DNA from: Gymnogyps californianus
Lineage: Eukaryota > Chordata > Aves > Accipitriformes > Cathartidae
DNA: 64,000 bases
Assembly (NCBI RefSeq): GCF_018139145.2
Contig: NC_059500.1
Span: 56,447,580-56,511,579, forward strand
Reading direction: 5' to 3'
Shown one piece after another: positions 47,661-60,969 of the stretch. The position numbers and the translations under genes were made by a program. Every line of letters starts with the position of its first letter. The stretch's first letter is position 1. The notes below the pieces were generated by a model. That model ran no database searches. It was given only the letters and a program-made list of their open reading frames with translations, and had not been told where the DNA came from.

Positions 47661-50180
47661 CTTTGGAGTGTTTTGGCCTGTTGACTAGCCTAGTGCCTTC
47701 ATGCATTTAATCGCATTGGTTTAGGTTCTTCAAAAGTGCTGTTCACTGTAAGCATTTTGGGAGCGAGTCTTGGAATATATTTTCTCTCAAGTAGCTTGTG
47801 GAGAGAAAGGACAGAAGTTTTGAGTCTTTCCCTTGATTCTTAAGGTTATCAAACTTTCGGTTTTGTTTGCTATGCCTTTTTCTGAAGTTCAGGTAGTCTT
47901 GGGTAAGGTCTGTTTTGGCCTCACAATAAATGTGACTTTTTGGGGGCAGGTTTGGACGTATTTAGTCAGCTATTTGAAGCCTTTCCTTAGTGCATCTTAC
48001 GAGCTGAATGTAGTCTGCTGCAAGGGGTATTTCTTTCTGTGCTTTAAGTCAAACTTTCCTACTCAGTGATGTTTGGTTGTTTCTCATGTCAAATCTAAGT
48101 GTACTTAAAATGCCAGTATCAAGCATCCCTATGTGGTGTTTTCCTAGAGAAAGGGGAGGTGTTGCTGGTGTGATTTCTAAAGGCACTTCTGTCCACCAAG
48201 GAGTACTTGATTCAGTGCAGTTCTGAGGTGCCCCCTACCTAAAAAAATGGTGCCTCCTACTCATGAGGCTACATGCTGGTGTCTGATTTAGGCTGTGATG
48301 GCTTCTAGGAAGCAATATCACCACCTCTTTCTAGATTTTTCAGAAAGCAGACTTGCTGTGAGGCATTAGGATGATATAACAGTTTCAGTGTGTTTGTTAT
48401 CTTGCAGTGCTGGGGCAGGTGCAGTTGGTTAGCTGACCGCTTTCATGAAGCCAAATCTAGCCTTATAAAGGAATGCCCATTACCACTTCCCATGTGCAAG
48501 TAAAAATGCCTTTCCTTTCATGCCAAAAGGGAGTGGAACCCAGGGGGAAAAAAAAAATTTTTTTCAATGCCACCAGTAATAGTACCCACAGTATTTTTGA
48601 CCAGCTCCAGAATTGAGTATCTTTACTGAAAGCAATCTAAAGAGCCATGTAAAAGCACGTCTTGATCCCACAGTTTGATGCTAATGCCAATAACTGGCTA
48701 AGCATTACTACTGCTTTTGCAAAGCATTTTAAACTCCTTTCTTCTTCTATAATGACATAATACTCACTCTTCAGAACCACATGAAGATTTTGCTCAGCTG
48801 TGCCTTCTGCTTGCCAGAGGTATTCAGGAGCAACAGTGCCATGACAGAGTCATAAGTACCAGTGATGACTGCAGTCTGCATTCAGCTCAGTATGGGCAGC
48901 TTGTAACAGCTTAGCCCTGCAGCACTGGACTGGGCAACACCGTTCCTTCCTAGTGAGGCTGTCTGCTTCATCTGGTGGCACACACTGGCTGTTCAAGCAA
49001 GTACAGATTCAACAGTACCAATTTTTATTTTGGTATGTCCAAGGAAAAAACATTTACATAACTTCAAGTGATGGGTGTTCTTCTCTGAATCCGTAGATAT
49101 ACTACTGATCAGAGGTAATTCTGACTGGCAAGCTTTGTCTCAGGAGCTTTAAGCATTCCAAAATGGCAAGCACTCACAGTTTCCCCTCATTTTCCTCCCT
49201 CCCCAAAGAAATGAGGCTGATGAAGTCGTAGGTGAAAATTGAAGAGACTGAAGATGGATTTCAGATGACTCTGAAGAGGAAGAGCAGCATGGTCACACAT
49301 CAAAGCTTCTTATATGATGATGTGGTCTCATTTTCACTGGTACTCTAAGTAGCAGAGGATCAGTCAATTTGTTCCTAGTAAGAGCTGTTGTGTAGCCAAA
49401 TACTAGAAAAAAAATTAAGTTTCTAAAATAATAATAACAAAAGATGAAATTGTGTAAAGGCGTATTGAATTAAAAGCAGGTCCGTGCTCTCTATTTTATT
49501 ATTGTAGCTAGATGCACAGCTGCTTAGGAAGAACACCACCACTAGTGCCAAAACACTCTTCTGCCATTCACCAGAGTGCAACCTAATATTGCTAACTGAA
49601 AATCTGATTATAGTGTCCAGAAAAGTCAGCCAGAATGGCAAAAAAAAAAAAAAAATAGGAAACACACTGAGTACAGGCTTAGGAAATAAAAATTAGAAGG
49701 TTTTGTCTTGAATTAATTGGGCATTATAGGGGAAGAAGCCTTACTGGCAAGGAAGGGTATCGGTTGGAGAAACAAAGTAGTCCGACTTTAAAACGAGACC
49801 TATACGTGCATGCCACCATACAACTTTCTGTTAAGCTATACCTATAGGATATAGACAAAAGGAGTAGTAGTCAAAACTTCCAATGCACTCTCTACACCAC
49901 CAGTGTTGGTGAGTGTCCTGTATTTTGTGCTTCCCGGTACTCACTTAGCAGTTTGAACATTATTCCAAATTACTCAATTTGAGCCTCATTTTACTCATCC
50001 AATTAATCCTTGTGTTCCAACAGCTATTCATATGACAGGTTGTCACGTTTTAATATATAACATTCACCTTTGATATATTCAGAGAGTGGCAAAACTTCTA
50101 TTCATCTGACGACGTCATTTCTTCAGATAGATTAATGACTAAATCCTAATTCATTCGCTGCCAAATGCTGTCTAAGCAAC

Positions 50181-50759
50181 TGTCCTGGTTTCGGCTGGGA
50201 CAGAGTTAACTCTCTTCTTAGTAGCTGGTACAGTGCTGTGTTTTGGATTTGGTGTGAGAATAATGTTGATAACACACTGATGTTTTAGTTGTTGCTAAGT
50301 AGCGCTTATCTGAAGTTAAGGATTTTTCAGTTTCCCATGCTCTGCCAGCAAGCAGGTGTGCAAGAAGCTGGGAGGGAGCATAGCCAGGGCAGCTGACCCG
50401 AACTAGCCAAAGGGATATTCCATACCATGGAATGTCATGCCCAGTATATAAACAGGGGGGAGTTGGCTGGGAGGGGCGGATTGCTGCTCGGGCATCGGTC
50501 AGCGGGTGTGACCAATTGCAGTGTGCATCACTGTCTTTGGTGTGTGTGTGTCCCCCCTTCTTTTATTATTATTATTATTATAATATTTCATTATTATTAT
50601 TGTTAGTATTATATTTTACTTTAGTTATTAAACCGTTCTTATCTCAACCCACGAGTTTTACCTTCTTTCCCAATTCTCCTCCCTATCCCACTGGGAGCAA
50701 GGGGGAGTGAGGGAGTGACTGCGTGGTGCTTAGCTGCTGGCTGGGGTTAAACCACGACA
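50181..50759 (+). mobile_element. Solo LTR, avian endogenous retrovirus (ERVL-like), sense in TNPO1 intron 3
   Basis: Runs TGTCCTGGTTTCGGC to ...AAACCACGACA. It keeps a good TATA box TATATAAA at 50445-50452 and the polyadenylation signal ATTAAA at 50627-50632. Flanks GCAAC (50176-50180) and GCGAC (50760-50764) fit a 5-bp duplication with one change. A short ATT microsatellite lies at about 50564-50615. It lies in the same orientation as TNPO1, so its promoter or poly(A) signal could act within the gene; that is inference. Confidence 0.88.
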
Positions 50760-53700
50760 GCGACTTCCATTGGGATGCTCATCATTTCCTATGCATTTGA
50801 CTTAGTGCAAAGGTACTTGTCGTCCGCCCTGCCCCCAACAATTAACACCAAAGCGAGATGACATTACGTTTTAGATGTTCTCAAACCGCAACAATATCCT
50901 GCGTTCGTTATGTAGTTTGGGATCTCGTAGTGAATCATACTCTCATCACGCTGAATCTCTTATTAAGGATTCTTCTGCTCTTGCTAGAATTCTAGCTCTG
51001 ATTTAACTGCAGGATCAGGAGGTGATACATAAAACAGCATTAGAGAGGAAAAGTGCTGAGACAACCAGTTTGTGGGGATATGATAGAGAAGCTGAACGTA
51101 GGAGTGAAACCAGAGGATTAGTTCTCTAAACTTTTCATGTCTTTGCAGGCCTGTAGAGATGTACAAATATTGGCATTCTGATTGACCTGTGGTCATTATT
51201 AATTCGAATGCAGAAACTTCCATAACTAACCAGCAAGCTAATTGTTGGTCAGCAGTTCAATACCCTTCCCACAGTGTCCACAGCTCAGTTTTATTTACAC
51301 CACAATCTTCAGAAGCATAGCTCTTGCTACTTATTATTCAGTAAATATGCAACACTCAGCATCAGCAGAACATTTTCAGCTTTGTTTTGGTGTCTTACAG
51401 ATGTTCCTAAGCTTAGGCAGTTCTGTCACATTATTTTCCGTGACTCGCATGAGTCAATTGAGCACTGATTAATTTCAGACTAGCCACTACGTTTCAAGGT
51501 CATTTATGTATTCAGATACACTGAATGTTTTGAAACATAGTCAGTCCTGCTTCTGACATGATAGTAAACCATACCAGTTTAAGCCAAAAGTGTTATACTT
51601 AAGGTTACTTAAAAGTCCAACATCAAAAAAAAAAAAAAAAAAAAGTAGGATCTTTTTCTGCTAGGAAGCTCATGAAGGTGTCTCTGTACTGTATTATACA
51701 TTAGGACAGAAGAAATTATTCATCTTCTGCTTCCCATATGACACTACTGTGGTAGGATCCTTATTTTTTTGGTTTTAGCTCTTTTAAGAGACAGCCGATC
51801 TCTCATTAATGGATCAGAAATCTTCACATGCAACAGTGACACTAGTCAAGATTTTGATCACATTTTGTGTTTGTACATATTAAATCCCTATCACTAGTTA
51901 AAACACAGAATGACAGCGTATTTCCCTAACATTTAAAGTTGCCAATATTGCAAGAGTAATAGGGCAAAATATAGCCATGCTCATAATCATTATATCACAG
52001 TCTGTGACTGGATAAATGCTACCCTCATCCCAGTCGTTCAGTTCTTTTAGCAATCTGGGAAGTTACGTTCTAAGGAAGAGAGGATGAAAAGGCATGGTGA
52101 AACAAATGCTCACCTGGACTTGCAGGTGTGCTACAAAAACCTCCTCGCTTTCACATATGCACCCTATGTCATACAAACCCTTATTAGAGGAAGTATGGCT
52201 GTTTGAGGATACACTCTAGATCTTAAAAGCACTGCAGTAACCCTAAAATAACTGATATCTGTGTAATGTGGGTATGCATCCATTTGCTTTGTCTGTAAAC
52301 CATTAAAATCTGGAACTAGTTTTAGAGTCTTGCAACAGAATTGAAAATTTACTAAGAACCAAATGATGATTATGTGATATGGTTTTATTATGAAGTGAGG
52401 CAATGTGAGAGGGGAACCTTCCACTCATGAACTGATTTGGCACCAAAGATGGTATCAGATGCCAGAGGTCTGCTTCGCTTTCCTTCTTTTTCTTGTACTA
52501 TATGTTCTTGTCAACTCTCTATACTTCCAGGTTGACTGAGATAGAAGGAGGCAAGACTGTGATCTTTTTTGATGGCTGGAGCATATGGCTGACAGAACTT
52601 ACCACAGAATCTATGAAGACTAAAGAGTGTCTTACTCAGCTCTTAGGCCATCTGCCTGTAATCTTGGTGTTACAGCAAGAGCTCCATCTAGACCTATATT
52701 ACTGTCTTCTGACAGTGTAGCTGTTAAGTTGTTGAACACCCTGGATTCCATAAATATCCTTGTGCAGTCATATCAGAAAATTTTTTTTTTCAAACTAAGA
52801 TTTTGACTATGGTGTGGTTTTTTGTTGGGTTTTTTTTTTTAAATGCCTGAGTATCAGATTCTATGCTGCTTCTCCAGCTCGAGTGGTTGGTGTTTGTTTA
52901 GCACTAAGTCCATCTTTGTGATTTCTGCTTGTCACCTCTCAGTATGGTGATAATTGGTTTTGCTTTTTGTTTTTAATCTTCTTTTCCTTGCTTCATGAAT
53001 TTTTTCATTTGTCAGAGATGTGACTTTCACTATGAATCCTATGGAATCTTTGTTGCAGGTCTGTGGGATAAACACTTGCTATGAAGAATAGTCTTTCTGT
53101 TATCTTGGCTAAAGGAATGGGTTTAAGATGTTTCGTGCTGCTGCATACCATAAGATAGTTCATGAAGAAAAAAATGGTGCTGAAGTTTCACTTTAATGTG
53201 ACCTTGATTTTTATCTCAACCAGCTGGCTAATCTGCCTATTTCTGACACAAGGAACTTAATAGTGTCTGTATCTCTACTTGGTTAAATTGAAGCTGTTGC
53301 CTTGTCCCTTTTGTAATTGTAGCCAGGCATTCTAAAGGATTAATGTTTTTCCTTAACGCACTGTTTAATATATTCATGATGGAGTTTATACTAATAGTGG
53401 CTAGTGTACTGTATTCTAATCAGACTTTGGTTGGCACTCTGACTTCTTTCACTCCAAGAAGATACTGCTGGCTGATACAGAATGAGTAACTATTGTATTC
53501 TGTGTCTTAACTGTGGCTGCTGCTGCTGGTTTATTGTGGCTTGCAAGGGTTTTAAATCATATGGAAATTAAAGGAAGACTCCTTTGGCTTCCTTCCTCAC
53601 CAGGCACAACTTTAAATCATAATAATAATTTATAGAGGACTGGATTTCTTGAAGATATGTGTACCTATCAGTGGATTACAGTTATGTAAAGCAATCGGAG

Positions 53701-55650
53701 TTTGACATACTATATTGGTGTAAGAGTTGATGCAGAGATTTTACTTTTAATTCAGAGAGTATTTCAGGCAAACCTGAGACTGATCAAGGGTTCAAGTGAG
53801 AACTTTTTTTAGGTCATTCTCCACCTGATCTTTAGTAATGATATCTTCAAAACTTTAAACAAAATTACAAAATTACTTGATTTGACTTGCCAAGTAATAA
53901 TAGTAGTAATACTTGTCACATCTCACAAGCAAGTTTTGTGGTTGAGAAAAGTTTGTCCACTCATCCAGTCTTTAATATTTTTATTTAAAATAATAAACCC
54001 TTTCTTCCCTCCTTCTCCATTCTCCCAGAAGAGTTGTTGGCCCTTGAAATGCAGTGCTGTGCAAGTGAAAGGACTTTTATTTTTATATTGTTTAGAAGTT
54101 GGTGGGTGTAGGTAAAGTTATAGAATTTTTTCAAATATGTATGCATAGGGTGGCTTCCTGGTTTATGAAGTTACTGAATTCTATGTAAAGGATATGTTTG
54201 TTTGTAAATCAATACATTTATAGTTATGGAGCATGAAAAATAAGGCTTCTTTAGGAGAACTGAAATATGAACATAAAAACGGTTAAAAGTATATGATGGC
54301 AGTCTGGTTTTGGCACTCAAATAGAATCAGTTGATTAAAATGAATTTTAATTTTTGATCAGCCGAACAAAAACCTCTCTTCTGAACAGTGCTGTTTCTGT
54401 TCTAACTAGCACAGATCACAATGGAAAGTGTCTTTAATGTCCATCAGTCAGACATTGCAGGTGTACTAAGAGTCTTGGTGTTGTGACGCAGTAGCTTTAC
54501 TTTGAAAATACTTTATATTTGAAAGTTGTATCTCTTACTTTGCTTATCCTTATTTCTGTTGGGATGTTAATAATTTTGCAGGCCTGGAATAAATACATGT
54601 ATAAACTAATTCTTGGCACAAAGGAACTTTGAACATCCTTATTTCTTGCCCAAATCAGGGCTTCATACAAAAAAATTCAAACAAGTGGCTAAAATGCTAA
54701 TTAAATCAGCTTCCTCTGCTGATGAGGGTTGCTTTAAACTGTAAATTTAAATTTTCTTGTACTATAAACTAATCCTTTCTGTGTAGAACATCCAGATCTC
54801 ACTTTCAGCATATTTCAGAAGTAATACCAAGTTACTCATGCCCTTGGTTGAAGAACCAAACGTGAGTCTGCTCCAATATAAATGGAAAATCTAGGCTGTT
54901 ATTCTTCCCTTCCTCTTCTTGCCCCAGTCACTTAGACAAATTTGCAGGGAAAAAGAGCTCAGTGAAGATAACTCAAACTATTGCCTAGACTTAAATTTTT
55001 ACTCAGTTCAGGTCAATTCTGGTTGCTTTTTTCTTATTTTTCACGCTATATAACACTTACCTGTTAACATTGTTTAAAGACTTTTTTTTCCTTCTCCCTC
55101 TAATTATTAACTTAATAGATCAATAGAACAGTTGGTATCGGAAGGGATTACAATACCTTATTTTGTGGAAAAATTGAACGCTGTATTTCTGTGGGAGGAA
55201 GGGGTGGAGGATTTACTGCATAGTCCCTACATCATTTCTGTATCTTACTATGGTGAAAGCAGGTTTGTCATCAGTTTCTTACAGTATTAGTGTTGCAGCA
55301 AGCCAGTCAGTATAATGAGAATGTCTGAATGTCTTTGGCTGACCAATTTCTTTCATGAGTCTCCTATATCCTGTGACTTCCAATCTATTCCTTGCCTATA
55401 TCTCTATACAAAACTTTCTCTTAAAATGTAGAATTTGTAATGCTGATATTCTAATTTTGAATAAATAGAAATAGTGAACTCTGAACCTGAAAAGCTTTGC
55501 TACGTGAATTGATGGGTGTAGTTGGAAGGAGAGATAAGGAAATGAAGATTAATATCTCTATATAAGCTTTGCTCTTGTTGCATTGTTCTGGAAATCTGCC
55601 TTATTCCTATGAGCTGATTGAAGGTTGACTGTAATTATTTTCTGTTGCAG

Positions 55651-55800
55651 ATGAACCGACACGTTCCTTGAGTGGTCTCATCTTGAAGAATAATGTAAAA
55701 GCACATTTTCACAACTTTCCCAATGGGGTAACTGACTTTATTAAAAGTGAATGTCTGAACAACATTGGTGATTCCTCCCCCTTAATTAGAGCTACTGTAG
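55651..55800 (+). CDS. TNPO1: TNPO1 coding exon 4
   Basis: The acceptor TCTGTTGCAG ends at 55650 and the donor GTAAGT starts at 55801. The first two bases complete the Asp codon split with exon 3, and the last G begins the Gly codon finished by exon 5. The exon encodes [19 protein letters not shown], then [20 protein letters not shown], then SSPLIRATV. The [11 protein letters not shown] segment is the highly conserved core of the importin-beta N-terminal domain and lies around HEAT repeat 2. NGVTDF distinguishes TNPO1 from TNPO2. The exon carries no stop or frameshift, so the locus looks functional. Confidence 0.97.
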
Positions 55801-56335
55801 GTAAGTTTGCTCTTATTGCTGTCTTCTGCATACTGAAAATGTTAGAGATATGGGTGAGAGCTGCCCTAGTGACGTAAAGAGTTATTAAACTCCTAAAACT
55901 GTTTGCTTCTGATAATTGTCACAGCTTCACCATGCTTTAATGCTGATATTTATCTTTAGTGTGAATACACAAAAGTTACACTTGATTTTGCTTCCTATTC
56001 TCTTAGAACTGATTTAGCAATTCAGTTCATACCTCTGGACATGTAACTGAACATAAGTTTATTTGAATCTACTAAAATTGAGCTTGCTGCCAATTTCTAT
56101 ACCTGAAAACAGGAACAAAGTAAACATCTGACTTCAGAACTATTTCGGTACTCCACTTGCATCAACGAAACGCTTCTGTTAGCTGATTTCCTGCGCTCTG
56201 CCCCCCATATGCACACACATGTGCATCCCTTCAGGGAATCATCGTACCATGCATAACACATTCACATAATGAATTTCTGTTTTTAAATACCTTCTGTCAG
56301 AAAACAGTAGATAAAGTGTGGTGTACAGAATATGG

Positions 56336-56397
56336 TAGAATCATAGAGCCATAGAATGGTTTGGGTTGGAAGGAACCTTAAAGATCATCTAGTTCCA
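56336..56397 (-). mobile_element. CR1 LINE 3'-end fragment (about 62 bp)
   Basis: TAGAATCATAGAGCCATAGA followed by ATGGTTTGGGTTGGAAGG and CTTAAAGATCATCTAGTTCC is the reverse complement of a CR1 3' end. It is severely 5'-truncated, as is typical for CR1 insertions. Confidence 0.9.
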
Positions 56398-58987
56398 GTG
56401 AGAAGCTTTTTGTTACATGGATTTCTGATTTTGTAGATACTTTGTTTTAGTACACCTCTTCCGTAAAATAGGCATATTGGCATTATTTTTACTTATTTCT
56501 AGGTAGAGTTGCTTTTCTGTCTGCTCTTTGAGAATATGATTTCCTCCAGTTACTACCATCATTGTAGTTATTTTCCTTGTCCACTCAAAAAACTAGAAAA
56601 AACTAAAATAAATATATATTTGAGTACTAGTAGAGAAAATGGGGGTCGATGTCGGTTCAGAAAGAAATTCAGCTTGTATCAGCTGACTCCTCTTATAATC
56701 TACCAGTTACTGTCCCTTTAGAATCCTTTGCTTTTTCTGTAGGGTTCCTTCTTCAGGCATCTGGGTTATGGACTATGGACTAGAGAAAAATGCTCATCTC
56801 TTAGCTTTTTCCTGCTGTCTTGTCACTTGTGAAGCTGCTTTACTATGAATTTTATTAATGTCCCATTTTCTTAATGACAATAGAAACAAGTCTTTGAGTG
56901 GCAGGTACTTTTGTGATTTCAGGTTGTAGAAGAGTCACGCTTGCTTGTTTGTTCATAGGAGTTGTCAGTGGAGTACAATGGAGCTGACTAAAGAATATAT
57001 TCCAGCTCCATTTGGATTGCTGTCTTAGGGTTGTTTGGTGGTGATGGTTTGTGGGGTGGGTTTTTTGGGGGGTGGGGGGGGAGTTTGTTTTCAAGCAGTT
57101 ATTCTTTGATTTCTCCAAGTACGGAATGTTTGTGGATTAGTAGGTCAATTACTGTTCAGCTTTAAGTGATCCTTGCAGGGATTATTCAAGCATGTATGAA
57201 GTCTGAAGATGAGTAGCAGCTGATGAACTGTATGCTTGTGTAAGAGTTGCTATTTAGCACATGCTTTGCACCCTGCTGTTTGAAGTAATTAAATATTGGA
57301 TCCTTGTAGTCTTCTGTCTTAATAGTGAGATTGGTCTGGTACCCACTGGTCTCTTGGTACTAGCTAGGTGTAAATATATTACTACCTACCTAGGCTGCCT
57401 TGTTAGCGTATGAGTTGGCACATGCGAGTTAGAGTTGCTCTTTGAGATGTGTATGGGTTTTTGCAGCTGAAGCACTATCAATTTAGTGAGCCAATTGCAA
57501 ATAAGATCTCTGGAATTCTGAGAGGAAGATGAGCAAGTACATCAAAATAGCATCAGAGAAGATTTAATGCAACATTCACTGTCCTTTGTGGTCTCTAGCA
57601 TCTAGTGCTAACCAGACAAAAACTGATACCTTTTGGCCAAGATGGAGGCAAGCTGGTTAATCCCATCCTCAGAAGTCACCTCGCTGAGGAGAATGAGCAT
57701 GGCAATAGAGTCGATTTTAGAACTGTGACTTGAGACCAAATGGTAACTACACATTGTTGTATCCTTACTTAGCTTTTCCCTGTTTTAATCCCCAAATGAG
57801 TAACGGTGTGGAACTTCTCTGTTGTTCTTCTCTCTTCTTCAGTGTGGTACAGGTTTTAAAACCCCATGTGCTAATGTTGAAATATGGATTCAAGTTCAAA
57901 AAAGATGGCTGCATGTGTTGAGGACCCACAAACTTACCAGGAAATAAATGTGTCTATTTAGGAAGTGTCTGTAACTGTTCTTAAAACTTTCTGGGGCTTC
58001 TAGTCTGGGCAGGACTATAGTGTAGCTCCTGCTTAAAAGCAAGCAGGGCAAGTAGTTTGAGTGTTTAAGAGTAGTGGCGGGACTGGAGAGGTTCACTGCA
58101 GAAAGAAAGTGAAAGCTAATGATTGTCCCATGAGGGGGAATTTTGTTATGAAGTTCAGCTTTTTAGAATTAAGGAGTTCAGAAATCAACTTTAGGAGCTA
58201 CAGAGGCAAAATACCACCCCAAAACCCCCAGCTTTCCCCCTGTCCTGTTATTGGCATGAAAGTACTGAAGCATAGCTGCTTTTTCTTTATGTTCAATTTT
58301 TTTATTGTAGAATTGATGCTATAAACTGGTGTTGCATGTAATTGAAACAGTGACATAAAAGATACTGTCATGACAATTATGCTCATGTTTTTAACAATTT
58401 CTGACATCCCTCTGGAGTTTGTTCCCTTGTATGTTTACTGCTCAATTAGCCCAGCTGCTGTATTCATTAGATTTCACATTTGTCAAATGAAATATCAACA
58501 GATTCTGTAATACTGTTTAGAAGTTCATTACAAATCAAAGACCATCTTTATAAAGACTTTCAGTTTCAGATTTCTAACATTGCAGCTTAGTATGTTGGTC
58601 AGAATGAAGGGCCTGTTTTAACTGTCAGCTGTAGCCCAAACCTGTCAAAAAGCTGCAAGCTACTAAATTGATTATTTCTTTACTTTGATTATTCCTCTGA
58701 TATCTGTGTTTCTGTGTCTGAAGTGTTGCAGAGGAAGCCACGAAGGCTAATCTCTGGTGTCTTCTGTTCCCTGCTGGCCAAATAAAGCAGCAGATTGGTG
58801 GGAAAAATTTCACATTTGAAAGAAGATGAAGCTCATTAGAAGCTCATGAAGCTACCTTTTAACATGAACATAAGTGCCTAAAACTTAATTTTATGTGGCT
58901 GTTTCCTCATTGTTCTTAAAGCCTTCTGCAAAGCTTCAAATGCTATAGTAGTTGCCTCTCTAAGTTCTTGATAGTCTGATATTATTC

Positions 58988-59009
58988 TTTTTTTTTTTTT
59001 TTTTTTTTT
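58988..59009. repeat. Poly(T) run, 22 bases, intron 4
   Basis: A pure T run in AT-rich intron sequence. Confidence 0.95.
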
Positions 59010-60862
59010 GTCCCCACCGAAGTGTGTGTGTCTCATTTCAAAAACACTAGCACAGCATTAAATGGCTTCTCCGCAGACAGTATAGAAAGTTCATAATGAC
59101 ATGTATGGTCTGAACTGCATACGTCTCTGTTGCAAGGGGCAGCAGCCTCAGGTCACTTCTTGCCTATGTATCTGGAAGTATTTCCTCCTAGGTTATCCTG
59201 TTGCTGTCTGGGATAAGCCTTTTGGAAGAACACTTACTGTAGTTTTCAAATAGTCTTTCCTTCAGCTGTGAAAGCGTGCACATATTACAAGTATAGCCAG
59301 ACCATTTGTCATCCTCTGAAACCACTTCCAGGACCCTGAAAAGATCTTCAACTAACTTTTTTCCAAAACTACCTACCCTTTTGAGACTTCTCATATGACT
59401 TCTGTCACGTGTTAGTCCAGCGGAGTTCCAGGAATTTCATTCTTGTGTTTGTTCCTGAACCTGCGTTAAGTCTACAAACAAACCTGTGCCAGATATAAGT
59501 TAGGGAGACAATTTTGCAATTTAATAATTTTGACTAGGAGGCAAGAAAATTCATTTATTTTGTTCTTTTTGTAAAGTTCAGTTTAATTAAAAAAAAAGTG
59601 GATCATTAAGATCTAGCAACAGTAAAATAAGTATTTTCTATTAATGCATCTGATATTCTTTGCAGGACGATAATATTCAGGAGAAATGCAGTCTTTAAGA
59701 CTCCATAGATCTCCGTAGGCTTTTGGGAATCTTTTCTATTCAGTTGCGGTTATGAAGAGAACTGGATACAAACTACTTCTGGAGCTGTAAAATTGTGTTT
59801 TACCTCTGTCTTCATTTCTGGCCATTGTCTTTGTGGGTTCTCCAGCCTATTGCATCAAAGGAAACGTGATGCAAAATATCTTTTAGCTGCTGTGTGTCTT
59901 GTCTGGAATGTCCTTTACTCTGTAATGTCCTGTATTCTTGTGTATTTAACAAGAATTTTAACATTTTATTCAAAGAAAAATGATATATTGTGATTAGCTG
60001 AATGAAAAAGCTTAGGAAAGCTTTTTTCATCACTTCTCACTTGGGAGATTACTAGTTGTAGTAGTATCAAGTTCTTCTGTGTTCATACTCATTAGAAGTA
60101 ACTGTAAGTAGCATAACGGATTATGCTACCTGTTTCATTTTGTCTTGAGGCAAAATGGACTTGTACAAAGTCAATCCTAGTTTATAAGCAGTCTTCCCTG
60201 TTCCTGTCACCTAATTAGTCTTTCCTGGGATTTCTGTATGTGCTGGAAACAGAATTAGTGACTCTTTGGGCTGACCTGTCTGTTTGCTGGATCTCAATCA
60301 GCCAAACCCTACAGCTGATCACTGGATGACCTGCCATAGTGTGTAAGCTCTTAGTAGCTATCTCGGTCTTAGAATGTGTCCTTAATGTTTTGTGTACACA
60401 CAGTAAAGTTGTGAACACATAACTTACCACTGGGTTGTAAGTTTATTGACTGACAGATTCCCACATTCATGCTTTTGTATCATAATAAAGAAGAGGTGAC
60501 TTGAGGTGGATACTCTGTATTTACTGGAGGTCAAGATTTGTCCAGTGTTTAGTAAATTTAGAGCCAAAGCTGCCCTGCAGTGTTTTGGCATGGTTTCCTT
60601 AACTGGAATTACTTTGTGCTTGATTTCTCACGTCTGAGCCCTTCATGGTAGCAGGAAGGAACAACCCACCTTTGCATTTCAAAGCCCTTCAAATACCATT
60701 TGTAATTAAATGTACTTCCTCTTTTTATACTTGCCAGTTCTTAACAAAACAAGAAATTTCTGAACTCCTTAGATCTTTGAGAGGAGGAATATGAGAAAAA
60801 TTAGTATGAAACATGTGAAGGTATGTGAGATCTCATTTCCTTCATCCCTCTGATTCCTTTAG

Positions 60863-60969
60863 GCATTCTGATAACAACCATTGCCTCAAAAGGGGAATTA
60901 CAGAATTGGCCTGAACTCTTACCAAAGCTTTGCAGCCTGTTGGATTCTGAAGATTACAATACCTGTGAG
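60863..60969 (+). CDS. TNPO1: TNPO1 coding exon 5
   Basis: The acceptor ATTCCTTTAG ends at 60862 and the donor GTAAGG starts at 60970. After completing the split Gly codon the exon encodes [20 protein letters not shown], then [15 protein letters not shown], ending in phase 0. This corresponds to HEAT repeat 3 of the N-terminal arch. [13 protein letters not shown] is a strongly conserved transportin signature shared by TNPO1 and TNPO2. Glu in WPELLP is where I recall Asp in human TNPO1, a conservative change. Confidence 0.97.

Larger units (their letters stand above)
40547..55650 (+). other. TNPO1: TNPO1 intron 3 (about 15.1 kb)
   Basis: U2-type ends: donor GTAAGT, acceptor TCTGTTGCAG. It holds the dimeric tandem array at 46986-47660, a plus-strand solo LTR at 50181-50759, and homopolymer runs at 43927-43954 (28 T), 49640-49655 (A) and 51625-51644 (20 A). 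The stretches 40547-46985, 47661-50180 and 50760-55650 otherwise show nothing I can name; open frames there are about 110 codons or shorter and unrecognised. Confidence 0.85.
55801..60862 (+). other. TNPO1: TNPO1 intron 4 (about 5.1 kb)
   Basis: U2-type ends: donor GTAAGT, acceptor ATTCCTTTAG. Contents are a short CR1 3'-end fragment at 56336-56397, a G-quadruplex-capable tract at 57053-57081 and a 22-T run at 58988-59009. The rest is AT-rich sequence with no supported gene. Confidence 0.9.

Noticed and set aside
49190..49420. Possible processed pseudogene (acidic stretch SDDSEEEEQHG on +)
   Set aside because: Stops interrupt the frame, there is no recognisable parent gene, and the nearby A run at 49640 is not clearly linked to it.
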